Of a stretch of 64,000 nt of DNA, positions 47,003-56,374 are shown piece by piece (position 1 is the first letter of the stretch; each line of letters opens with the position of its first letter). The stretch is from positions 372,001-436,000 of the forward strand of contig NZ_SZQF01000001.1 of assembly GCF_005869935.1 (NCBI RefSeq), read 5' to 3'. This stretch comes from Winogradskyella algicola. Lineage in GTDB: Bacteria; Bacteroidota; Bacteroidia; Flavobacteriales; Flavobacteriaceae. Both the position numbers and the translations under genes were made by a program. The notes beneath the pieces are model-generated. The model did no database searches and was not told where the DNA came from. It saw only the letters and a list, made by a program, of their open reading frames with translations.

Positions 47003-47045
47003 TTACAAAATTTAACATATTTTATTTGTAAAATGTTTATATTTG
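47003..47045 (+). promoter_or_regulatory. Promoter P2 with operator pair, lysis operon
   Basis: -7 box TATATTTG (47038-47045). Arms TTACAAA (47003-47009) and TTTGTAA (47025-47031). ATTTGTAAAATG and TATATTTGTA are both shared with P1; the two blocks are one base closer here. The likely regulator is the S24 repressor. Confidence 0.7.
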
Positions 47046-47059
47046 TATTCGCTTTTCTA

Positions 47060-47264
47060 ACAACGGTTATCCGTTTGTACAATAAATTTTGTGTTAAGTA
47101 GAAACTAATAAACCTAGGTTAAACCCTATTCTGGTTAAGATAATAATAACTAATGTAACCTTTGGTACAGGTTTGGTCTGCTTAAATCTTTAATTTAAAC
47201 ATATGTTTAATAACTAAGGAATAATTCTATTCCAAAATCAGTAATCTTTTAAACAAACAGTAAG
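47060..47264 (+). other. Leader of the lysis operon
   Basis: No ORF. It contains a 16-base palindrome TTAAACATATGTTTAA, the hairpin GGAATA-ATTC-TATTCC and ACCT/AGGT arms, so it may fold, as the P1 leader does. Confidence 0.35.
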
Positions 47265-47702
47265 ATGAACATTATTAATAAAGCGCTATCAGAATATGGC
47301 GTTAAGGAAATTGTTGGCTCCAAAGACAACCAAAGAATTATAAGATATTTTACAGATTTAGGTTTTGATGGTAAAAAACTAAAAGATGAAACAGCCTGGT
47401 GTAGTGCTTTTGTTAATTGGGTGGCAAAAACCTGTGGTTATGAATACTCAGGCAAACTCACAGCACGTAGCTGGCTATCTGTAGGCGAATCTATCATCAA
47501 CCCAGAAATCGGTGATATTGTGGTTTTTTGGAGAGAATCTCCAGAGAGCTGGAAAGGTCACGTGGGCTTTTTTATTAAGCAAACCAAGGGCTATGTATAC
47601 GTCTTAGGAGGAAACCAACGTAACATGGTATGTATAAAGGCATACCCAAAAAACAGAGTGTTGGATTATAAAAAACTAAGAAAACCATGGAAAAAGCCAT
47701 AA
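47265..47702 (+). CDS. Phage-type endolysin, CHAP/TIGR02594 family
   Basis: 145 residues, no signal peptide. Catalytic Cys46 (AWCSAFVNW) and His99 (KGHVGFF) are placed as in CHAP/NlpC-P60 amidases of the TIGR02594 type, enzymes that cut peptidoglycan during lysis. It is the first gene of the P2 operon and overlaps the holin gene by 16 bases. Confidence 0.85.
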   Translation: MNIINKALSEYGVKEIVGSKDNQRIIRYFTDLGFDGKKLKDETAWCSAFVNWVAKTCGYEYSGKLTARSWLSVGESIINPEIGDIVVFWRESPESWKGHVGFFIKQTKGYVYVLGGNQRNMVCIKAYPKNRVLDYKKLRKPWKKP

Positions 47703-48115
47703 AATTTTTATTCTGGTTACTTACGTTGTTATCACCAGTCAATGGTGTTATGGTCACCATGGTATTTTTAATTGTTGTAGACTTTATTACAGGATCGTAC
47801 GCCTCATTAAAAAATAGCGTGCCTATTAGAAGTTCTAGAATTGGACATACCATATCTAAATTCTTTATCTACAATTTGGTGATTTTAGCAGCATTCTTTT
47901 TAGAAAAACACATCGTTAACGAAGTGCCTTTTCTAAAGATAATCGCAGGCTTTATAGCTATAGCAGAGATAAAATCTATTCTAGAGAATTACAATGCTAT
48001 TTATGGGATTAACCCATTTAAAGCATTAGCTAATCTTATGAAGTTAACACCCTTAAAAGATGCTATTGAGTCTTTAACCAAAGAAGATTCAAAAGATAAG
48101 GATAAACAACAGTAA
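47687..48115 (+). CDS. Phage holin family protein
   Basis: 142 residues with about three to four membrane helices and a charged C-terminal tail (DSKDKDKQQ). FLIVVDFITGSYASLKN is typical of holin_4-type proteins, with the VVDFITG pattern. It should form inner membrane lesions that release the endolysin. The overlap with the endolysin gene suggests coupled synthesis. Confidence 0.85.
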   Translation: MEKAIKFLFWLLTLLSPVNGVMVTMVFLIVVDFITGSYASLKNSVPIRSSRIGHTISKFFIYNLVILAAFFLEKHIVNEVPFLKIIAGFIAIAEIKSILENYNAIYGINPFKALANLMKLTPLKDAIESLTKEDSKDKDKQQ

Positions 48116-48130
48116 TTCAGACAAGTATTA

Positions 48131-48197
48131 AAAGCCTAAGAACCTCTCTAACTGAATTTTAGTAAGCAAAATAAGTTAGAGAGAGAGGCTTTCTTTT
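48131..48197 (+). terminator. Terminator after the holin gene
   Basis: CTCTCTAAC/GTTAGAGAG with outer AAAGCCT/AGGCTTT, then a T-rich tail. Confidence 0.75.
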
Positions 48198-48274
48198 AAA
48201 GCTAATCGTTAGTTAAAGTGTTCCGACTATTGTTGGATTGTATCGTGAACTGGCTAAAGAAAAAATAAATAATC

Positions 48275-48865
48275 ATGAAAGCAGAGAAAACCATATTATA
48301 TATCATTTTAGCAATCGTTTTAATAAATTTTTTTAATCGGCAGTGCAGTTCGTCAACCCAAGAACAATCACCCAAAGTAACAGTTGTAAAAGATACGATT
48401 TGGCAAACCAAAACAGATACGTTTAAGATTCAAACAACCAACTATAAAACGGTTTATGTAGACACAACAAATGTTTCAAAAATTATTGAAGACCAAACGG
48501 GTAAACAAATCGTACCAGACCATTTTGTAGAAGCTAAAGCTTATAGAGATACGCTGAGCAACGACGATATAGATATTTTTAGCTATAGTTTGGTGGAAGG
48601 TAAACTTTTAAATAGCGAATTATCATACAAACTTAAAGTCCCTAGAGAAATTTCAGTAACCAAAACCATTGAATATCCCAAGACGTACAGAAGTGGTCTA
48701 TATGTATTCTCAGAAGCAGGCGGTAATATTTCTCAATTTGATAATCTTAGTCTTGGGCTTCAATACAACCGAAAAGTAAAATGGTTTGCTAGTTACCGTC
48801 TAAATCTTAATGCTATACAACAGCCAACACATAATGTTGGGATTGGGTTTAGGCTATTCAAGTGA
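48275..48865 (+). CDS. Membrane-anchored protein of unknown function, possible spanin-like lysis protein
   Basis: 196 residues. One N-terminal membrane segment (about 5-22, with a Cys24) precedes a helical/beta periplasmic stretch with repeated TxxxKT/TVYVD patterns and a C-terminal part that looks like a few outer membrane beta strands (SLGLQYNRKV..NVGIGFRLF). An anchor at one end and beta strands at the other could bridge the two membranes, as spanins do. This is inference. It is separated from the holin by a terminator. Confidence 0.5.
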   Translation: MKAEKTILYIILAIVLINFFNRQCSSSTQEQSPKVTVVKDTIWQTKTDTFKIQTTNYKTVYVDTTNVSKIIEDQTGKQIVPDHFVEAKAYRDTLSNDDIDIFSYSLVEGKLLNSELSYKLKVPREISVTKTIEYPKTYRSGLYVFSEAGGNISQFDNLSLGLQYNRKVKWFASYRLNLNAIQQPTHNVGIGFRLFK

Positions 48866-48935
48866 CAAAAGTCATGTTTTAAGCATTTTATTTAGAGTAA
48901 CTTACAAGATACTAATCAAATACAGCTTTATAATT

Positions 48936-50780
48936 ATGGGACATTTAGACGTAAAACAACTTAAAAGCCCCAAGGATAAAGCATTATATATTCGGCATCT
49001 TATAAGAGATTTAGAGGCTTTAGATATAATGCTAAAACAAGATTTGATTGAGAAAGAACCTATTAGAATTGGTGCAGAACAAGAATTTTGTATTACAAAC
49101 AACCAATTTTTTCCCAACAACAATAATATTGAAGTTTTAGAAGCCATTAACGACGATCACTTTACCACAGAAATAGGAAAATACAATCTCGAAATTAACT
49201 CAGACCCTTTACTGCTAAAAGACAATTGTTTTTCACTTCTACAACAACAGCTTAAGGATTTACTCATGAAAGCAAAAAAGGGTGCTAAAGCAAGTAACTC
49301 TAAAGTTGTACTGACAGGTATTTTACCAACCTTAAGACTAAAGCATATCCGTGAAAACTATATGACGGATAGACCTAGATATCACGTATTAAATAATTCG
49401 TTAAAATCTTCTAGACGCGAACATTTTAATATTCACATCAAAGGTGTTGATGAGCTTAATTTAATTCATGATTGTGTAATGTTAGAGGCTTGTAATACAA
49501 GTTTTCAAACCCATTTACAGATCAATCCAGATGAGTTTGTAGATAAGTATAATTGGGCACAAGCTATAGCAGGACCAGTGCTTAGTATATGTACAAATTC
49601 TCCTATTCTATTTGGTAGAGAATTGTGGGCAGAAACACGTATTGCCTTGTTTACTCAAAGTATTGATACCAGGAGAAATTCATTTATTCATCATGAGAAA
49701 GAGTCGCGCGTTAGTTTTGGTGTCGATTGGGAAAGAGGCACGGTAACAGATATTTTTAGAGATCATATTTCGCGGTTTAGAAGTTTGCTAACCTCAAATG
49801 AGCACGATGATAGCTTAGAAAAATTAGAACAAGGAGAGATACCAAAACTTAGAGCATTACAGCTACACAACGGAACCGTTTATAAGTGGAATCGCGTTTG
49901 TTATGGAGTAGGTGGCGGAAAACCACATTTAAGGATAGAGTGTCGTTATATTCCTGCCGGACCAACACTAACAGATGAGATTGCCAATATGGTATTTTGG
50001 GTTGGCTTAATGCTTGGTCAATCAGAAGCATACAACATGGTTCATGAAAAGATGGATTTTAAAGATGTAAAAAACAATTTCTTTAAGGCAGCTCGTAATG
50101 GCATGGAAACACAATTTAAGTGGAATAATAAACGCATTTCACCCCAAGACCTTATTTTAAACGAACTCTTACCAATGGCTTTAAAAGGCTTAGAAAAAGT
50201 AAATATTTCTTCCGACGATATTTCAAAATATCTATCTGTAATTGAAGCTCGAGCAAAATCACATACAGGTGCACAATGGATGGTAGATAATTATAGAAAT
50301 CTTCAAAAAACGAAAACCAATTTTGAAGCGCTTCAGAATATAACAGCGTATATGTATAAGCATCAGCTTGACGAGAAAACAGTTGATCAGTGGAATATTT
50401 TTAACCCAGACGATAATCTAAAAATTGATGTCAGCCGAATCGTAAAACACAACATGAATACTAAAATACTACTCGTAGACCAAAATGATAGCCTAGAGTT
50501 AGTGAGTAGTATAATGCAATGGAAAAATATTCACCATTTACCAGTTATAAACAAAAAGAAAGAGCTCACAGGATTATTAACTTGGACAGATTTAATAAAG
50601 CTTGGCGATAAAGATTTAGGCCTAAGGGTTAAGGATGTTATGACTACTGATTTAATCACCATAACTCAAGAAGCACCACTAAATAAAGCAAAAGACTTAA
50701 TGCAAAAACATAAAGTTAATTGTTTACCTGTAGTTAGAAATAAGGAGCTACTAGGTATTATAACTTCAAGTGATTTTTGA
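48936..50780 (+). CDS. Glutamate-cysteine ligase-like (GCS2) protein with C-terminal CBS pair
   Basis: 614 residues from the ATG at 48936; the earlier ATG at 48810 lies inside the preceding gene. The N-terminal domain has the IGAEQEFCI and RRNSFIHHEKESRVSFG blocks of ATP-dependent carboxylate-amine ligases of the GCS2 group; the C-terminal 120 residues are two CBS domains (VKHNMNTKILLV and VKDVMTTDLITI), likely sensing an adenylate ligand. It may form a peptide-like bond. It pairs with the aspartoacylase-like gene 3 bases downstream. Confidence 0.82.
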   Translation: MGHLDVKQLKSPKDKALYIRHLIRDLEALDIMLKQDLIEKEPIRIGAEQEFCITNNQFFPNNNNIEVLEAINDDHFTTEIGKYNLEINSDPLLLKDNCFSLLQQQLKDLLMKAKKGAKASNSKVVLTGILPTLRLKHIRENYMTDRPRYHVLNNSLKSSRREHFNIHIKGVDELNLIHDCVMLEACNTSFQTHLQINPDEFVDKYNWAQAIAGPVLSICTNSPILFGRELWAETRIALFTQSIDTRRNSFIHHEKESRVSFGVDWERGTVTDIFRDHISRFRSLLTSNEHDDSLEKLEQGEIPKLRALQLHNGTVYKWNRVCYGVGGGKPHLRIECRYIPAGPTLTDEIANMVFWVGLMLGQSEAYNMVHEKMDFKDVKNNFFKAARNGMETQFKWNNKRISPQDLILNELLPMALKGLEKVNISSDDISKYLSVIEARAKSHTGAQWMVDNYRNLQKTKTNFEALQNITAYMYKHQLDEKTVDQWNIFNPDDNLKIDVSRIVKHNMNTKILLVDQNDSLELVSSIMQWKNIHHLPVINKKKELTGLLTWTDLIKLGDKDLGLRVKDVMTTDLITITQEAPLNKAKDLMQKHKVNCLPVVRNKELLGIITSSDF

Positions 50781-50783
50781 AAG

Positions 50784-51974
50784 ATGAACGTTAACCTACA
50801 AGAACATATCAAAACATTGGAAGCTTCAAACCGTATTTTTCATCATATAAAAGGAATTCAATCTGGTGCAACAGTCATTTTTTTTGCTGGTATTCATGGT
50901 AATGAGTTTGCTGGAGTTAATGCGCTAAACGCTATAATGCCACAACTGAATAAAAAAACTATTAGAGGAGAAATATTTGGTGTTTATGGTAATATAAAAG
51001 CACTTAAAGCCAACAAACGATTCATAGATTCAGATTTAAACAGGTTGTGGACAACTAAACAACTAGAGCGCTTAGAAGCGGAAAAGAATCCAGAAAACGA
51101 GCTTTTAGAACAAATAGATTTATTCAAGTTTATAAAAGGTGTTTTAGCTTCTACAGACAATCCAATTTATTTTATTGACCTACACACCACATCGAGTAAA
51201 ACACTGCCATTTATAACCATCAATGATGCCTTGATTAACCGTAAGTTTTCAGCTTGTTTTAATGTACCTGTAGTGCTTGGTATAGAGGAATATTTAGAAG
51301 GTCCTCTATTAAGTTATCTCAATACACTTGGCTATATATCTCTTGGGTTTGAATCTGGTCAACATACAGACCCAAAAGCCGTAAAGAGCTGCGAGGCGTT
51401 TGTTTATTTGGTTTTGAGCTATACTAATAACTTAATAAAGCCAGAAATAAAAAAAATTGAGGATTATAAAAACGAATTAAAAAGCGCTTCAAAATCTATA
51501 GACTCTATTTTTGAAGTTGTTTATAAATACCATATAGAGCCAGAGGAAAACTTTAAGATGTATCAAGGATTTGAAAGCTTTCAATCTATAAAAAAAGGAA
51601 CCATTTTAGCTCGCTCTAACGGTCAGGACATTCGTTCAACTTATTCAGCTAAACTGTTTATGCCACTATATCAAAAGTCTGGAAAGGACGGCTTCTTTAT
51701 TATTAAAACAATACCAAGATTCTTTCTAAAATTATCAGAACTTCTAAGAATAGTAAAAGCAGATCATGTGTTAACTTTTTTACCTGGTATTACCTGGCAC
51801 AACAAGCAAAAAGGAATTCTAAAGGCGAATCTAAAAGTTGCTCGATTTTTAGCAAAATCTATATTTCATCTTTTTGGTTACAGAAACAAACAAATGGACG
51901 AAAATCACCTCTTATTATACAACAGAGAGCGTGTGGCTAAAAAAGCCATGTATAAGAATGAAAAGTGGTATTAA
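50784..51974 (+). CDS. Succinylglutamate desuccinylase/aspartoacylase family zinc carboxypeptidase-like protein
   Basis: 396 residues. Zinc ligands in GIHGNEFAG (His, Glu near residues 37-40) and LHTTSS (His near 133); DSDLNRLW is another family mark. These M14-like enzymes remove acyl or amide groups from amino acids. Gap of 3 bases to the GCS2-CBS gene suggests one pathway, one joining and one hydrolysing a similar bond. Confidence 0.85.
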   Translation: MNVNLQEHIKTLEASNRIFHHIKGIQSGATVIFFAGIHGNEFAGVNALNAIMPQLNKKTIRGEIFGVYGNIKALKANKRFIDSDLNRLWTTKQLERLEAEKNPENELLEQIDLFKFIKGVLASTDNPIYFIDLHTTSSKTLPFITINDALINRKFSACFNVPVVLGIEEYLEGPLLSYLNTLGYISLGFESGQHTDPKAVKSCEAFVYLVLSYTNNLIKPEIKKIEDYKNELKSASKSIDSIFEVVYKYHIEPEENFKMYQGFESFQSIKKGTILARSNGQDIRSTYSAKLFMPLYQKSGKDGFFIIKTIPRFFLKLSELLRIVKADHVLTFLPGITWHNKQKGILKANLKVARFLAKSIFHLFGYRNKQMDENHLLLYNRERVAKKAMYKNEKWY

Positions 51975-51987
51975 AAAGAGTTAACAG

Positions 51988-52857
51988 CTATATTTTATCA
52001 TAAAATTCTTTAAGTAATTCTGAGCTTTTCGCAGTACTATCTTTTACCATACCTTTTGGTGTCTTTTGCATTTTTAATTCATATTGATCGTAAACACCTA
52101 TATAACGTTTATAGTTTTCGTTTTTCAATACGTTGTCTAAACAATTATCAACTTTTTTATAAAAAACATTTTTTTCTTGGTCAGTTAGTTTACTTAAGTT
52201 CCAAGGCTGAAGAAGTATTAGAATTTCATCATCTTCAATTCTGTAGTAATAACCAACATCTTCTTTTCCTAATTTTAGGGTTTCTGTATCTAAACATTGC
52301 TGTAACGCGTAACTTATTGGTTCGGTTTCTTTTGTAGGATAAAGTTCTGATTCTAGAAGGTCTTTTTTTAAGGCTTTTATCCAAGCAGGATCTGGCGCCT
52401 CTACAACATATTCATAATCATCTGTTGCATCTTCGGTTTTTGTCTCTTCATAAGTAGGATAATCAGTATCGTAATCTTCATCATAATCGTCATTAAAACT
52501 CGAATAGATTTTTGCATAAATCACCATGCATATGATAAAAATCACAAAAGCCAGAATAACAAAACAACCCAAATTAAGCCACCTGGCTTTTTTTGGAGGG
52601 TTTTCAATAAAAGAATTTTGAATTGCTTTTTGATTATCCGGAGATAAATCTTGTAAATGATATGTTTTTTTACAGTGATTGCACTCCACCACAATAGCCT
52701 TCCCAGTAGAAAAAACAGGTATCCAAAATATGTGAAAATAGTTTCCATATACACTTGCAACAAATGAGTTTTCACTATTACAATGTTCGCAAGTTGTATT
52801 AGCATTTACTTTGCGAGACTCAATGCGCGCAGACCTTAAACCAAAAAATACAATCAT
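51988..52857 (-). CDS. Zinc-ribbon membrane protein of unknown function
   Basis: 289 residues. An N-terminal zinc ribbon (CEHCNSEN..CNHCKKTYH, about 23-62) precedes one membrane helix (about 97-118), an acidic Asp/Glu/Tyr region and a C-terminal helical domain. Not assigned further. It is 3 bases from the M1 peptidase gene on the same strand. Confidence 0.7.
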   Translation of the reverse strand: MIVFFGLRSARIESRKVNANTTCEHCNSENSFVASVYGNYFHIFWIPVFSTGKAIVVECNHCKKTYHLQDLSPDNQKAIQNSFIENPPKKARWLNLGCFVILAFVIFIICMVIYAKIYSSFNDDYDEDYDTDYPTYEETKTEDATDDYEYVVEAPDPAWIKALKKDLLESELYPTKETEPISYALQQCLDTETLKLGKEDVGYYYRIEDDEILILLQPWNLSKLTDQEKNVFYKKVDNCLDNVLKNENYKRYIGVYDQYELKMQKTPKGMVKDSTAKSSELLKEFYDKI

Positions 52858-52860
52858 ATG

Positions 52861-54669
52861 TTATTCAGATGAGTAAGTGTTGTTTTCACGCTTTACATCT
52901 GCCATCAGTTGTGAAGGGTCAATCTCTATAGATTTGATTGATTTGTTAGCCTCAAAAGAATAAGTTGGCATTGCCCAAGCCCAGTCACTTATAATAGTTG
53001 CTGAGGTTGGTTTTTCGCCACGCATCATTTGTAACGGAATGTAAAACTCTTCAGTAGTACCATCTGCGTACGTAACAGAAAGATCTATTGGCATTGGCAT
53101 TAAACCGATACGCTCTAAGGTAATTGTATTGCCTTCTACAGATTTAACTCCGTAATCTACTGTATTTGTTGTTTGTGCAAAATCAATAAGATACCAGTCT
53201 AGCTCAAAATCTGTAACACGTTCTGCAGTACGTACAAAGTCCATTGGTTTAGGGTGCTTAAATGAAAAATCCTCAAAGTACTTTTTTATGGTTTTCTTTA
53301 GGTTTTCTTCACCAATAACATAACCTAACTGAGCAATAAATACTGTGCCTTTACTATATGCAGCAGCACCATATACTTGGTTGTATTTATAACGATCTGC
53401 ATGTGTAGTTAGCGGTTGCTCATAACCAGAGTTAGCAAGCCCAATATAACCTCTGTAAGATCCGCTTAAAGGATTATCACTTTTACTAGATCCAAATTCG
53501 TTTTCTGCTAATGTAGAAATGTAGCTGGTAAAACCTTCGTCCATCCACTCATGCTTAGCTTCGTTAGTTGCTAATAAGAACTGAAACCACGTATGTGCCA
53601 TTTCATGGGCTGTGACTCCAAGTAAACTGCCATAAGATCTTTTCCCCGTGATTAACGTACACATGGCATACTCCATTCCGCCATCTCCACCTTGTATTAC
53701 TGAGTACTGATCGTAAGGATATTCACCTATGTTTTCACTAAAATAAGTCATTAATTTTGCGGTATCTGGTTGAAGTTTTTTCCAGTTTTCTATGTACTTA
53801 GGTTCTAGATCTTTTTTGTAGTAAAAATGAAGTGTTGGCCCATTTTCCATTTCAAACGTATCGTGAATAAAATCCGGATCTGCGGCCCAAGTAAAATCAT
53901 GAACTTTTGGCGCTTTAAAATGAACAGTTTTCTTGCCTTTTTTGGCTTTTGTTTCACTTTGAATGTAACCTGTGCCACCAACTACATAATCATTGTCTAT
54001 GGTTAATTTTACATCGAAATCTCCCCAAACACCATGAAACTCTCTACCTATGTAAGGATCTGCATGCCAACCTTCGTCATCATATTCTGCTAATTTAGGA
54101 TACCATTGTGTCATAGACAGCGCTACACCTTCTTTATTATTTCTACCAGACCGACGAATTTGTAAAGGTACCTGGCCATCAAAATCCATATCAAAGGTTA
54201 CACTTTCGCCTGGTTGAATAGGTTGACTAAGTTTTACCTCAAGTACTGTACCTACAGTTTCGTGAGCGATGTCTTTACCATTTTGTTTAAGGGAATTTAC
54301 TTTTATATAACCTATTTCGTTAGGTTGAAGTTTACTTATTCTATCACCAACTCTAGGATCTGGATCAGCTATGGTTCTAGACCTAACATCCATTTCACTT
54401 CCTGGCTGAAACGCGTTGAAATACAAATGGTAATACACACGATTGAGTACATCGGGTGAATTATTGGTGTATACTAATTTTTGCTTACCTTGATATTGAA
54501 ACGTCTCAACATCCATATCAATTTCCATAGCATAGTCTACATGTTGTTGCCAATATCCATAAGAAGAAGTGCTAACGGTAGACTTTGGTGTGTTTTTTAC
54601 TGGATTTTCTGTGGCTCCACACGATAGTATTATAGCAAAAACAGAAAGGTTTAGAAGTAATTTTTTCAT
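52861..54669 (-). CDS. M1 family aminopeptidase, lipoprotein
   Basis: 602 residues. Lipobox ILSC (Cys17), then the M1 N-terminal beta domain and the zinc site HEMAHTWFQ with EWMDEGF as the third ligand region; the exopeptidase motif is GGMEY (about 334-338). It removes N-terminal amino acids from peptides at the envelope. The following zinc-ribbon gene is in the same direction. Confidence 0.93.
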   Translation of the reverse strand: MKKLLLNLSVFAIILSCGATENPVKNTPKSTVSTSSYGYWQQHVDYAMEIDMDVETFQYQGKQKLVYTNNSPDVLNRVYYHLYFNAFQPGSEMDVRSRTIADPDPRVGDRISKLQPNEIGYIKVNSLKQNGKDIAHETVGTVLEVKLSQPIQPGESVTFDMDFDGQVPLQIRRSGRNNKEGVALSMTQWYPKLAEYDDEGWHADPYIGREFHGVWGDFDVKLTIDNDYVVGGTGYIQSETKAKKGKKTVHFKAPKVHDFTWAADPDFIHDTFEMENGPTLHFYYKKDLEPKYIENWKKLQPDTAKLMTYFSENIGEYPYDQYSVIQGGDGGMEYAMCTLITGKRSYGSLLGVTAHEMAHTWFQFLLATNEAKHEWMDEGFTSYISTLAENEFGSSKSDNPLSGSYRGYIGLANSGYEQPLTTHADRYKYNQVYGAAAYSKGTVFIAQLGYVIGEENLKKTIKKYFEDFSFKHPKPMDFVRTAERVTDFELDWYLIDFAQTTNTVDYGVKSVEGNTITLERIGLMPMPIDLSVTYADGTTEEFYIPLQMMRGEKPTSATIISDWAWAMPTYSFEANKSIKSIEIDPSQLMADVKRENNTYSSE

Positions 54670-54750
54670 TTCAAAATGATTTAAAATTAAAAGGTAACTA
54701 TTCTAGTTTAAAAAGTAGAACAGTTACCTTATTTAAAGTCCCATTAGGGT

Positions 54751-56358
54751 TTATTTTATTTTTGAAGCCATGATTAATGCATTGTAGGCATTAACAATTT
54801 TCCCAGATTTAGATAAATCTGCAAAAGGTTTTACGTTGTTAGCATCACCACCCACAATAACTTTAGTTGTTAATGGTAACCCAGAATCTAAGATTACTTG
54901 CTTAACCTGAGCAGCAGTTAGTTTAGGATATTGCGAACGAATTAAAGCAGCAATACCAGCAACACCTGGTGCTGCCATAGATGTACCTCCTTTAAAGTCG
55001 TATTCGTTTTCTGGTGTAGTAGAATAAACAGAAGAACCAGGTGCAAAAACATCTACATTCTGCTTCCCGTAGTTAGAAAAACCAGACACCATTTTAGAGC
55101 CATAATTTTGGGTTAAAGAACCTACTCTAATGTAGTTATCTGCTACTTCAACAAAATTTACATTATCATCTGGGAAATTTGGTTCTACATCAATGTCATT
55201 ACTATCATTACCTGCTGCGTGTATAAAAACTACATCATTATCTGCCGCGTACTTAATAGCATCTCTTACCCACTTACTATGAGGGGAAAATGATTTTCCA
55301 AAACTTCCATTTATAACCTTTGCACCATTATCTACCGCATAACGAATAGATAGCGCCACATCTTTGTCGTATTCATCTCCATTAGGTACTACACGTAGCG
55401 CCATAATCTCAACATTGTTAGCCACACCATTTGCGCCTAAACCATTGTTGCGCTCAGCCGCAATGATACCAGCAACGTGTGTGCCATGAGACTCAGATTT
55501 TTTTACATGCTTTACGTTTCCATTTCCATAACCAACGTCTGATAAGTCATTGATATCATCATTAGTTGTTCTACCAGAAAAATTGATGTTTAAGTTATAG
55601 TTTAAGCGCTCATTGATAGACTCTAATGCTTCTTTAATTTCTTTTTTGGCATCTGCCATAGACTCTAAACCGTTACTATACATGTACTGCGCCATACCTT
55701 TTGCTTGTTGTACAGCTTCATCTTCAGAATCTATTGCGTTAACATCTTCTTTTGTGTAATCTTCTTTACCTGTAGCTTTAGCCAACGTTTCATCAGCAGA
55801 AACTACTCTTTGGTGAATTTGATCGTATTGTGTTTTACGACCAGTCCATAGTTCGTATTCAGATGCTTGTAGCGCTACAGCCTCATCATATCTTGGGTTT
55901 GAAGTGTCTTTGGCAGCAATCATACGTACATATTCCAATTGCTCGTCGTAGGCATCACCTAGGAAATTCCACCCATGAATATCATCAATGTAACCATTTT
56001 TATCATCATCTTTTCCATTGTTCGGCACTTCGTCTTTGTTGGTCCAGATAACGTCATCTAAGTCTTCGTGGTCTATATCTATACCAGAATCAATTACGGC
56101 AACGATTACTTTTTTACCCTTTTTGCCTTTAATTATTTCGTCATAGGCTCTGTCTACAGCCATACCAGGAATGGTATCTCTTTCTAAATCTAGATGTCCC
56201 CAATTTTTCTTTTCAGCTTCGGTTAACTCAGTAACTTTTAATGGAGAAGTATCAATATTTTCTACTGGTGTAGATAAAATATCTGCTGTACCACCACAAC
56301 CCATAAAGAGTGCTGAAGAAACAAATAGGTACGCTAATGGTTTAATGTTAAATTTCAT
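54751..56358 (-). CDS. S8 (subtilisin) family peptidase, lipoprotein
   Basis: 535 residues. Lipobox MGC (Cys21). The catalytic triad is visible: Asp in AVIDSGIDI (about 89-97), His in ESHGTHVAGI (about 292-301) and Ser in GTSMAAPG (about 474). The insertion of about 200 residues between Asp and His is helical and acidic, longer than in standard subtilisins. It degrades or processes envelope proteins. Confidence 0.93.
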   Translation of the reverse strand: MKFNIKPLAYLFVSSALFMGCGGTADILSTPVENIDTSPLKVTELTEAEKKNWGHLDLERDTIPGMAVDRAYDEIIKGKKGKKVIVAVIDSGIDIDHEDLDDVIWTNKDEVPNNGKDDDKNGYIDDIHGWNFLGDAYDEQLEYVRMIAAKDTSNPRYDEAVALQASEYELWTGRKTQYDQIHQRVVSADETLAKATGKEDYTKEDVNAIDSEDEAVQQAKGMAQYMYSNGLESMADAKKEIKEALESINERLNYNLNINFSGRTTNDDINDLSDVGYGNGNVKHVKKSESHGTHVAGIIAAERNNGLGANGVANNVEIMALRVVPNGDEYDKDVALSIRYAVDNGAKVINGSFGKSFSPHSKWVRDAIKYAADNDVVFIHAAGNDSNDIDVEPNFPDDNVNFVEVADNYIRVGSLTQNYGSKMVSGFSNYGKQNVDVFAPGSSVYSTTPENEYDFKGGTSMAAPGVAGIAALIRSQYPKLTAAQVKQVILDSGLPLTTKVIVGGDANNVKPFADLSKSGKIVNAYNALIMASKIK

Positions 56359-56374
56359 GTGTTGATGTTTATTT

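Noticed and set aside
34485..48865. Prophage
   Set aside because: Repressor, endolysin and holin fit, but no integrase, terminase, portal, capsid, tail sheath, baseplate or tape-measure gene is seen, so neither prophage nor tailocin/contractile system is supported.
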